From: Hyphomicrobiales bacterium
Lineage (GTDB): Bacteria; Pseudomonadota; Alphaproteobacteria; Rhizobiales; SZUA-8
DNA length: 6,560 nt
NCBI GenBank assembly: GCA_003232175.1
Contig: QILX01000216.1
Span: 1-6,560, forward strand
Direction of reading: 5' to 3'
The position numbers and the translations under genes are program-made. This document shows, piece after piece, positions 1-6,144 of the stretch. Numbering within the stretch: position 1 is the first letter of the stretch; every line of letters starts with the position of its first letter. A model generated the notes under the pieces. The model was not told where the DNA came from, did not search any database, and saw only the letters and a list, made by a program, of their open reading frames with translations.

Positions 1-765
1 AACGCGGTCGATCGGCCCGAAATTTCCGATTTTCTCACCCCGGCAATCGTCGACCGCGATCCGGTGACCGTCGCTATTGGGACCGAAGGGGCGGCGCCGG
101 TTCTTGCACGGCGCATCAAGGCCCAGATCGAGGCCCTGCTGCCGGCGTCCACCGGAGCCATTGCCCGCCTGGCCGGGGCCTGGCGGCATCGCCTGGCGGC
201 CCTGGTCCCCGATGCCCGGGCGCGGCGGCGGGTCTGGCAACGGTTTTTCGCCAACGGGATCCCTGCATCGGATGATGGGTCGAGCCTTGGCGCGGCGCAA
301 ATCCGCCTGAAGGCCCTGGCCATGGCCGAAGCCATGACGGATGAGGAGGCCGGCTTGGTATCGCTGATGGAAGCAGAATTCGATATCCCGGAGGCCTTGA
401 CCGCAATTGCCCGGCGCCGGCTTCACGATGCGGATGTGATTGTCTTTGACCGCGAGGCGGCCCCGCGCATCCGCGAGCTGGCCCGCCGGGATGCAAAATT
501 TATATCGGTCAACCCTTCACCTGCCGCCCAGGAATTATCCCGGCAACGCGAAATTATCGTCCGCGAGGCCCGGGCCGGTCAGAAGATCGTCCGGCTTTTC
601 ACCGATGGTCATCCAGGTAAGGCTGAAATCGAGATGATTGCCCTGGGTACGGCGGGAATTGACTACGAACTTATCGCGACGATTCCATTACCGCAGGCCG
701 AAGAGAAGAGTATTGCAACCGCAGCCCTACCCACCCAAACGCGCTTCGCCAAAGGAGGTGTCTAA
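1..765 (+). CDS. cysG: Siroheme synthase CysG-like, 5'-truncated by window edge, with degenerate methyltransferase domain
   Basis: Frame 1 is open from the first base to TAA at 763-765, giving 254 visible residues. The true start lies left of the window; an internal GTG at 64 is not the start because conserved sequence (NAVDRPE, TPAIVDRDPVTVAIGTEGAA) spans it. Visible residues 1 to about 95 match the end of the precorrin-2 dehydrogenase/sirohydrochlorin ferrochelatase half of CysG, including the LARRIKAQIEALLP helix and the dimerisation region. This half oxidises precorrin-2 and inserts iron to make siroheme, the CysI cofactor. Residues about 118-229 align with the first half of the uroporphyrinogen-III methyltransferase (SUMT) domain (DADVIVFD, ELARRDA, REARAGQKIVRL). 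However, the usual glycine-rich GAGPGDPELLT motif reads MEAEFDIPEALT, and GGDPFVFGRG reads TDGHPGKAEI. The second half of the domain is absent. I infer that this domain no longer methylates and that SUMT activity is supplied elsewhere. The stop overlaps the next start as TAATG. Confidence 0.88.
   Translation, partial: NAVDRPEISDFLTPAIVDRDPVTVAIGTEGAAPVLARRIKAQIEALLPASTGAIARLAGAWRHRLAALVPDARARRRVWQRFFANGIPASDDGSSLGAAQIRLKALAMAEAMTDEEAGLVSLMEAEFDIPEALTAIARRRLHDADVIVFDREAAPRIRELARRDAKFISVNPSPAAQELSRQREIIVREARAGQKIVRLFTDGHPGKAEIEMIALGTAGIDYELIATIPLPQAEEKSIATAALPTQTRFAKGGV
751..760 (+). promoter_or_regulatory. Strong Shine-Dalgarno for the DUF2849 gene
   Basis: AAAGGAGGTG is an almost perfect complement of the 16S rRNA 3' end. 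Its GGAGGT core ends 5 bases before the ATG at 765. It lies inside the last codons of cysG and fixes the start of the next gene, whose ATG overlaps the cysG stop by one base. Confidence 0.85.
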
Positions 766-1163
766 TGGCCAAATTCCGCCCCGGCACCCTTCGGGTCCTC
801 ACCGCCAATGATCTTCTGACCGGCGACGTGGTGTTCCTGACCGATCAGGGCACCTGGAGCCGCATTCTGGATGAAGCGCGACTTGCCGGGACGCAGGAAG
901 AAGCAGCGAAACTGGACGCCCTGGCTGCAAATGCCCAGGTCGAAGCGCTGACCGTTGCTGCCTACACCATTGATGTCGAGCGCGGCGCCGAGGGCCGGCT
1001 TCGCCCTTTGCGCACCCGCGAATTAATCAGGATTTCAGGCCCATTGACCCGGCTGCCGCTAAAAACCGGCCGGCGCAAATCAGACCCCGAACCCGAACAC
1101 ACTGCCGCGATAGGTGTGCTGATGCCACCCAGAGGCAATGGAGACGACCATGTATCGTTATGA
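765..1163 (+). CDS. DUF2849 family protein of the sulfate-assimilation operon
   Basis: A 132-residue soluble protein with no signal peptide or membrane segment. Residues about 5-96 fit the small DUF2849 family: VLTANDLLTGDVVFLT near the N-terminus, an Ala/Glu-rich helix around 40-62, then YTIDVERG and a closing RLRPLRTRELIRISGP stretch. The family is found beside siroheme synthase and the CysI-type reductase in Alphaproteobacteria, so a role in sulfite-reductase maturation or function is plausible, but no biochemical function is known to me. The start is secured by a very strong ribosome binding site and by one-base overlap with cysG. After about residue 97 there is a low-similarity tail of roughly 35 residues rich in Lys, Arg, Pro and acidic residues. 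The final codons overlap the cysI start by 14 bases. Confidence 0.8.
   Translation: MAKFRPGTLRVLTANDLLTGDVVFLTDQGTWSRILDEARLAGTQEEAAKLDALAANAQVEALTVAAYTIDVERGAEGRLRPLRTRELIRISGPLTRLPLKTGRRKSDPEPEHTAAIGVLMPPRGNGDDHVSL
1140..1143 (+). promoter_or_regulatory. Ribosome binding site deciding the cysI start
   Basis: GGAG lies 6 bases before the ATG at 1150, a good spacing. The alternative ATG at 1138 has only AGAGG at 1131-1135, two bases away, which is too close to work well. This favours the downstream Met, which also gives the MYRYDQFD N-terminus seen in alphaproteobacterial relatives. Confidence 0.6.
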
Positions 1164-2805
1164 TCAGTTCGACCAGAAAATCGTCGCTGAACGTAGCGGC
1201 CAGTTTCGTGCCCAGGTCGCCCGCAGGCTTTCCGGCGCCCTGACCGAGGACGAGTTTAAACCCTTGCGGCTGATGAACGGCCTCTATCTGCAGCTGCACG
1301 CCTATATGCTGCGGGTCGCCATACCCTACGGTACGCTGTCAAGCCGCCAGATGCGAAAGCTGGCCCATATCGCCGACAAATATGACCGGGGATTTGGCCA
1401 TTTCACCACGCGCCAGAACCTTCAGTTCAACTGGCCCAAGCTGAAGGACGTGCCCGATATTCTCGACGAGCTGGCGGAAGTTGAAATGCACGCCATCCAG
1501 ACCAGTGGCAATTGCATCCGCAATGTTACCGCTGACCATTACGCCGGGGTCGCGACCGCGGAGATTGAAGACCCGCGCCCCACGGCCGAGCTTTTGCGCC
1601 AATGGTCGACCTTTCACCCCGAATTCACCTATCTGCCGCGCAAATTCAAGATCGCCGTCACTGGCGCCGATGACGACCGGGCGGCGATCATGGTCCATGA
1701 TATTGGTCTGAAAATCATCCGCAATGACCGAGGCGAAGTGGGCTATCGGGTGATACTGGGCGGCGGTCTTGGACGCACGCCGTTTGTAGGCAGAATTGTC
1801 CGGGACTTCCTGCCTAAGGCCGAGCTACTGCCTTACATCGAAGCGATCATGCGTGTTTACAACACCCACGGACGGCGCGACAACAAGTACAAGGCGCGGA
1901 TTAAAATTCTGGTTCACGAGACCGGGCTGGAAGACCTCAGGGCAGAAATTGAAGCGGAGTTTGCCCGTAACGATATTGCCGCAATAGCCGCGGACGCCGA
2001 CGAAGTCGCCCGCATCGAAGCGTATTTTGCCGCACCCTCCTATGAGACCTTGCCGCAGCTTTCAAAGTCCTTTGAGATCGCTAAAGCCAACAACGAGGCC
2101 CTTGGCCGTTGGGCCGAAACCAATCTAGCCGACCACAAAATACCGGGATATTCCATCGTCAACATTTCAATCAAGCCGGTTGGTGGCGTACCAGGAGATG
2201 TGACTTCGGCGCAGATGATCGCCCTTGCTGATCTGGCGGAACGCTATTCCCTGTCGGAATTGCGTATTACCCATCGCCAGAATGTCGTTCTGCCCTATGT
2301 CAGGAAAAACGATCTTGAGGCACTTTGGCAAGGACTTGTGGGCGCGGGCCTTGCAACCGACAATATCGGGCTGGTCACTGATATCATCGCCTGTCCGGGC
2401 ATGGATTATTGTGCTCTTGCCACGGCGCGTTCGATCCCGGTGGCCCAAAAAATTTCCACCACCTTCGCCGACCCCGCCCTCCAGCGGGACATCGGGCCGC
2501 TGGATATCAAAATATCCGGCTGCATCAATGCTTGTGGTCATCACCATGTCGGTCATATCGGTATTCTGGGCCTCGAAAAACGGGGTGAGGAATACTACCA
2601 GATCACCCTTGGCGGAGACGCCACTGAAACCGCCGCCATCGGCGAGATCACCGGCCCGGGATTTTCCGAAGACGAGGTCGCCGATGCCGTGAGCCGCATA
2701 ATCGACACCTATCTGGAGACCCGGAATAGCGGCGAGAGTTTTATTGAGGCCTATCGCCGCATGGGCCCAAGCCCGTTCAAGGAGGCCCTTTATGCCCCTC
2801 ATTAA
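1150..2805 (+). CDS. cysI: Siroheme/[4Fe-4S] sulfite (nitrite/sulfite) reductase, CysI family
   Basis: A 551-residue hemoprotein that reduces sulfite to sulfide with six electrons in the cytoplasm; many relatives are named only nitrite/sulfite reductase. The cluster and siroheme ligands are all present: CPGMDYC (C415, C421) and CINAC (C458, C462), the CX5C...CX3C pattern of the family. Siroheme- and anion-binding basic residues are also recognisable: R88 in TTRQNLQF, R124 in CIRNV, and K165/K167 in LPRKFKI. Length is normal and no break is visible. The context (siroheme synthase, DUF2849, DUF934 and APS reductase in one operon) argues for sulfite rather than nitrite as substrate. No CysJ flavoprotein follows, so the electron donor is probably ferredoxin or a separately encoded reductase; that is inference. 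The start at 1150 is preferred over 1138 because of ribosome-binding-site spacing and the typical MYRYD N-terminus. The gene overlaps its neighbours by 14 bases at both ends. Confidence 0.95.
   Translation: MYRYDQFDQKIVAERSGQFRAQVARRLSGALTEDEFKPLRLMNGLYLQLHAYMLRVAIPYGTLSSRQMRKLAHIADKYDRGFGHFTTRQNLQFNWPKLKDVPDILDELAEVEMHAIQTSGNCIRNVTADHYAGVATAEIEDPRPTAELLRQWSTFHPEFTYLPRKFKIAVTGADDDRAAIMVHDIGLKIIRNDRGEVGYRVILGGGLGRTPFVGRIVRDFLPKAELLPYIEAIMRVYNTHGRRDNKYKARIKILVHETGLEDLRAEIEAEFARNDIAAIAADADEVARIEAYFAAPSYETLPQLSKSFEIAKANNEALGRWAETNLADHKIPGYSIVNISIKPVGGVPGDVTSAQMIALADLAERYSLSELRITHRQNVVLPYVRKNDLEALWQGLVGAGLATDNIGLVTDIIACPGMDYCALATARSIPVAQKISTTFADPALQRDIGPLDIKISGCINACGHHHVGHIGILGLEKRGEEYYQITLGGDATETAAIGEITGPGFSEDEVADAVSRIIDTYLETRNSGESFIEAYRRMGPSPFKEALYAPH
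2779..2785 (+). promoter_or_regulatory. Shine-Dalgarno for the DUF934 gene
   Basis: AAGGAGG inside the last codons of cysI, ending 6 bases before the ATG at 2792. It sets the DUF934 start at 2792 (MPLIKNG) and argues against the longer in-frame reading from 2744. Confidence 0.85.
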
Positions 2806-3343
2806 AAATGGTGCGGTTCAGGTCCATGACTGGGTTTTTGTCCCAAAAGGCGCGGGGCTGCCCTCCGACGGCAATGCTGTCGTGGATTTTTTTACTGTAA
2901 TAGAGGCCGGAGAAGCGGCCTTTCGCCGCGATGGCGGAATAGGTGTGGCCTTGCCCAACGATGCCGATCTGGGCCTGATCGCCGCGCGCCTGGGACGTAT
3001 CGACCTCATAACCATCGATTTCCCCGGTTTTGCCGACGGTCGTGGCTTTTCCCTCGCTCGCGAGCTTCGTCACGTCTATCGGTATGAGGGCGAGTTATGG
3101 GCCAGCGGCCACCTAATTCCGGATCAGTATATTTTTACCCGTCAGTGCGGCTTTGACGCGGTCCATGTCGATGAGGTGTACTTTACCCGCCAGAGCGAGG
3201 CCGACTGGCGCCAGGCTGCCGCATCGCTAAATCTCAGATATCAGCTGAGTCATGGCGACTATGAGGGCGCGCCGCAATCGATTTTGGCGCTCCGCAAAGC
3301 GGCCCGATCAAAACCGGCTCCCACAATTCCGGCAGCGGGTTAA
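2792..3343 (+). CDS. DUF934 family protein, conserved partner of CysI/CysH
   Basis: A 183-residue soluble protein. The DUF934 signature is clear: GRGFSLARELR (from G83) followed by GELWASGHLIPDQ and FTRQCGFDAV (D111, C119). The N-terminal part begins MPLIKNGAVQVHDW, typical of the family. Proteins of this family sit beside sulfite reductase and APS/PAPS reductase genes in many proteobacteria and are often annotated as putative oxidoreductases of sulfate reduction, but the reaction is unproven. No cofactor-binding motif is obvious; C119 is the conserved-looking cysteine. The start follows a strong AAGGAGG and overlaps cysI by 14 bases. An upstream in-frame ATG at 2744 would add 16 residues encoded within cysI and has no support. 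The C-terminal residues after about 165 look poorly conserved. Confidence 0.87.
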   Translation: MPLIKNGAVQVHDWVFVPKGAGLPSDGNAVVDFFTVIEAGEAAFRRDGGIGVALPNDADLGLIAARLGRIDLITIDFPGFADGRGFSLARELRHVYRYEGELWASGHLIPDQYIFTRQCGFDAVHVDEVYFTRQSEADWRQAAASLNLRYQLSHGDYEGAPQSILALRKAARSKPAPTIPAAG

Positions 3344-3347
3344 AACC

Positions 3348-4079
3348 ATGACCCAGCTTTTGCGCCACCCATATGGTGACATTGACGATCTTGCCGCCGC
3401 CTATGCCGATCATACGCCCAAGGACCTTCTATCAGGATTGATCAACGATGTTTTCGGCGCCAGGATCGCGCTGGTATCGTCCTTTGGGGCCGAGAGCGCC
3501 GTGCTGCTGCACATGATCTCGCAAATCAAGGCCGATGCCCCGGTGATCTTTCTGGACACCGGCAAGCTCTTTGCTGAGACGTTGGCGTATCAGCAAAAAC
3601 TCTCGGCGCGGCTTGGTCTGAAAAATGTCCAGATCATGCGACCCGATCCCATTCACGAGGCTGATTTTGATCCCGACCTGGATCTGTCGCAAACCAACAC
3701 CGCCGTGTGCTGCTTCTTTCGCAAAACCGTACCCTTGCGCAAGGCGTTGCGAGGGTATCCGGCCTGGATCACCGGGCGCAAATCCTATCAGGCGCAAACC
3801 CGGGCGCATCTACCGCGCTTTGAACGCGATGGCCTGCATATCAAGGTCAACCCGCTAGCCAACTGGACGCCGGAACATGTGGCTCAATACATGGAGAGCC
3901 ATGAACTGCCGGCACACCCTCTGGTCGCAAAAGGCTTCCCGTCAATCGGTTGCAGCGACTGCACGACCCCGGTCGCATCAGGGGAGGACGCCCGCGCCGG
4001 ACGCTGGCGGGGGCAGGACCAAACCGAATGCGGAATCCATTTCGCCGGTGGCAAGCTGGTGCGGGCGAGTGCGGCCTGA
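3348..4079 (+). CDS. cysH: Adenylylsulfate (APS) reductase, thioredoxin-dependent, CysH
   Basis: A 243-residue protein of the PAPS/APS reductase family (adenine nucleotide alpha-hydrolase fold). It reduces activated sulfate to sulfite, with thioredoxin as likely donor. Visible motifs are SSFGAES (residues 44-50, the modified PP-loop), DTGKLFAET (from D70), TGRKSYQAQTR (from T142), and the C-terminal ECGIH with catalytic C228. The pairs C121-C122 and C202-C205 (GCSDC) are the CC...CXXC set that binds a [4Fe-4S] cluster in APS-using enzymes and is missing from E. coli-type PAPS reductases. APS (EC 1.8.4.10) is therefore the predicted substrate. The start at 3348 lies 4 bases after the DUF934 stop and gives a family-typical length, although the ribosome binding site is weak. 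A longer frame from 3252 would run inside DUF934 and adds unconserved residues. It is the last gene of the operon and converges with the minus-strand gene ending at 4091. Confidence 0.94.
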   Translation: MTQLLRHPYGDIDDLAAAYADHTPKDLLSGLINDVFGARIALVSSFGAESAVLLHMISQIKADAPVIFLDTGKLFAETLAYQQKLSARLGLKNVQIMRPDPIHEADFDPDLDLSQTNTAVCCFFRKTVPLRKALRGYPAWITGRKSYQAQTRAHLPRFERDGLHIKVNPLANWTPEHVAQYMESHELPAHPLVAKGFPSIGCSDCTTPVASGEDARAGRWRGQDQTECGIHFAGGKLVRASAA

Positions 4080-4090
4080 AGTATAGCGCC

Positions 4091-6136
4091 CTATTGCCGC
4101 CGCCGCCGCCGTTTTGGTGTTGTGTCCGCTAAAGATTCCGGCGGGGCGGGGAGAGTAATTTCCGTTGCCAGCTTCGGGAAAGCGTCATGTTTGTTGGGCA
4201 GAGCCATGGCGTTGATAAAATGTTCCTGAAAGCGGGGTTCAGTCGCGGTTTCCACCTTCTCGATTTTTCCGACCAGCGCCTCGATTTCTGCACGATGCCC
4301 CAGATTGAGCAACGCCATGCGCGCACCGGTTCCCGCCGCATTGCCAACCGATTTCACCTGGCCCAGGTCGCAATCAGGGATAAGACCGAGCACCATGGCG
4401 TATTTGGGGTCGATGTAGCTGCCAAATGCGCCGGCAAGGCGGATGCGGTCCACCGCCGAGGCCCCGAGCCTATCCATCAGCAGCTGCACCCCGGCATAAA
4501 GCGCCGCCTTGGCCAGTTGAATGGCGCGGATATCTTTCTGGGTAATAACGATCTCGGTTTCGCCGCGCCATAACATATATGAAAAGGTTCGCCCATCGGC
4601 GAATACGCGGGTTGTACGCGAGGCCGCCGCGCCGTCGATAACACCGTCGCGGGTTACCACCCCGGCAAGAAACAGCTCGGCAATCACCTCGATAATGCCG
4701 GACCCGCAGATGCCGGTGACCCCGACCGTATCGATTTTTTTGGTAAATTCCGTTTCATCCGACCAGGCGTCGACACCGATGACCGAAATGCGCGGCTCAA
4801 GGGTTTCCCGGTCGATACGTACCCGTTCAATGGCGCCAGGAGCGGCGCGTTGTCCACACTGGATTTCAGCCCCTTCAAATGCCGGTCCGGTAGGGGAGCT
4901 GGCGGCCAGAATCCGGCCTGCATTGCCCAGCACGATTTCCGCGTTGGTGCCAATATCGACCAGCAACGTCAATTCCTCGCCCCGGTGGGGACCCTCAGCC
5001 AGGATCGCCGCCGCTGCGTCAGCGCCGACATGGCCGGCAATGCAGGGCGGTATATAGACTTCAGCGCCAGGCGCAAAATTCAGTCCAACATCTGCCGCCG
5101 GAACCCTGACCGCGCCTGAAACCGCGAGCGCGAAGGGCGCCTGACCCAGCTCCACCGGACTGAGCCCGAGAAAAAGATGGTGCATTACCGGATTACCGAC
5201 AATGACCGTGTCCAGAATATCATGAGGAACGAGCCCGACATCGGCGGTGGCCTTGGCCGCCAGGGCGCCAATGGCCTCGCGTACGGTTCTGGTCAGCGCC
5301 ACCTCGCCGCCCTCGTTCATCATCACATATGAGACCCGGCTCATCAGGTCTTCGCCAAAACGAATTTGGCTGTTGGCGGTGCCTGCCGTGGCAATGGTGC
5401 GCCCGGTGACCAAGTCGACCAGATGTGCGGCAAGGGTTGTAGTACCGATATCGACGGCAAGGCCGACAAGCCGTTTGACCGTGCCGGGCCAAACCCCGAT
5501 AAGGCGGGGGCGGGGGCCGGCAACCGACACCGCCGTGGTCACGTTCCACTCACTTTTACGCAAAGTGGCCTGCAAACCGGGCAGGACGGAAAAATCAGCC
5601 TCCAGATCGACCAGCCCGCTCTGATCTGTGATCGCCGCCAGCAGCCGGTCAAGATCGCCCGAGGGGCTGTCCATATCGGGGGGAACGACGGAGACGGTGA
5701 AGACCCGAACCGCCGGATCAAGATCGATGGCCCGAGATTCGGCGCGTTTACGCACCACGGCCCGCTGGCTCGAAGCCTCCTGGGGCACATCGATGACCAC
5801 ATCGCCAAGCACCCGGGCCTGACAGCTCATTCGCCGCGCGGTTGCAAGCCGACCCTTGGCGCGGAAGGCGGTTTCGGCCTCGGTAATTTCCGAAAGGTGG
5901 TCGGACTGGCTGGTGATCCCGTGTTTGGCAAAAACGCCGGTGGTCAATTCGATCTGACAGCGGGTGCACAGACCGCGCCCTCCGCACACCGATTCCACAA
6001 AGACGCCCAGTGACCTTGCCGCATCAAGGACCGGTGTGCCGGGAGCAAACCGGCCGCGCCGCCCGCTGGGCATGAAAAGGACAAGTGGGTTTTTCCGGTC
6101 GGTCTGATCTGGCGGGAAAGACTTGGATCCGGGCAC
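4091..6136 (-). CDS. RACo-like corrinoid reactivation protein: [2Fe-2S] ferredoxin domain plus ASKHA (DUF4445) domain
   Basis: About 681 residues from the GTG at 6136. The N-terminus carries a plant-type [2Fe-2S] set in CGGRGLCTRC (C51, C57, C60) with the fourth cysteine in RRMSCQA (C105). A linker region contains PPDMDSPSGDLDRLL. From about residue 222 an ASKHA fold follows: VDIGTTTLAAHLVD (phosphate loop), VGNPVMHHLFLGL, LLVDIGTNAEIVLGN (about 390), TGICGSGIIEV (about 474), LAGAFGSYIDPKYA (about 566) and NAAGTGARMALLNL. This matches the reductive activators of corrinoid proteins, which use ATP and a low-potential electron to return Co(II) to Co(I). It follows a methyltetrahydrofolate:corrinoid methyltransferase gene on the same strand, supporting that role. 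The start is uncertain: GTG 6136 keeps the conserved NPLVLFMPSG stretch; ATG 6073 (MPSGRRG) is shorter; TTG 6250 would overlap the upstream gene by 106 bases. None has a clear ribosome binding site except a modest AGGA before 6250. The C-terminus ends in KRRRRRQ. Confidence 0.92.
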   Translation of the reverse strand: MPGSKSFPPDQTDRKNPLVLFMPSGRRGRFAPGTPVLDAARSLGVFVESVCGGRGLCTRCQIELTTGVFAKHGITSQSDHLSEITEAETAFRAKGRLATARRMSCQARVLGDVVIDVPQEASSQRAVVRKRAESRAIDLDPAVRVFTVSVVPPDMDSPSGDLDRLLAAITDQSGLVDLEADFSVLPGLQATLRKSEWNVTTAVSVAGPRPRLIGVWPGTVKRLVGLAVDIGTTTLAAHLVDLVTGRTIATAGTANSQIRFGEDLMSRVSYVMMNEGGEVALTRTVREAIGALAAKATADVGLVPHDILDTVIVGNPVMHHLFLGLSPVELGQAPFALAVSGAVRVPAADVGLNFAPGAEVYIPPCIAGHVGADAAAAILAEGPHRGEELTLLVDIGTNAEIVLGNAGRILAASSPTGPAFEGAEIQCGQRAAPGAIERVRIDRETLEPRISVIGVDAWSDETEFTKKIDTVGVTGICGSGIIEVIAELFLAGVVTRDGVIDGAAASRTTRVFADGRTFSYMLWRGETEIVITQKDIRAIQLAKAALYAGVQLLMDRLGASAVDRIRLAGAFGSYIDPKYAMVLGLIPDCDLGQVKSVGNAAGTGARMALLNLGHRAEIEALVGKIEKVETATEPRFQEHFINAMALPNKHDAFPKLATEITLPAPPESLADTTPKRRRRRQ
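4096..4111. repeat. Short (GCC)5 trinucleotide tract encoding an arginine run
   Basis: Five GCC units plus one G. On the minus strand it is read as CGG codons for the RRRRR run just before the stop of the RACo-like gene. Short in-frame triplet tracts can change length by slippage, which would alter only the tail length here. Confidence 0.75.
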
Positions 6137-6144
6137 TGGAGCTG

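Noticed and set aside
116..496. Open minus-strand frame opposite cysG
   Set aside because: Pro/Gly/Arg-rich composition typical of an antisense shadow; the plus strand carries the conserved CysG sequence.
600..765. Frameshift as the cause of the shortened CysG methyltransferase domain
   Set aside because: Other frames show no continuation of the domain, and the next gene starts at 765, so there is no room for the missing half.
2744..2791. Longer DUF934 start at 2744
   Set aside because: The extra residues are encoded inside cysI and look unconserved; a strong AAGGAGG points to 2792.
2167..2802. Open minus-strand frame of 211 codons opposite cysI
   Set aside because: It lies wholly inside a well-conserved reductase gene, has no recognisable domain, and is explained by GC-rich codon bias.
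3252..3347. Longer cysH start at 3252
   Set aside because: It would overlap DUF934 by 92 bases and adds Arg-rich residues not typical of CysH.
4521..5057. Open plus-strand frame of 178 codons opposite the RACo-like gene
   Set aside because: Low-complexity Ser/Pro/Ala-rich product antisense to conserved ASKHA motifs; a shadow frame.
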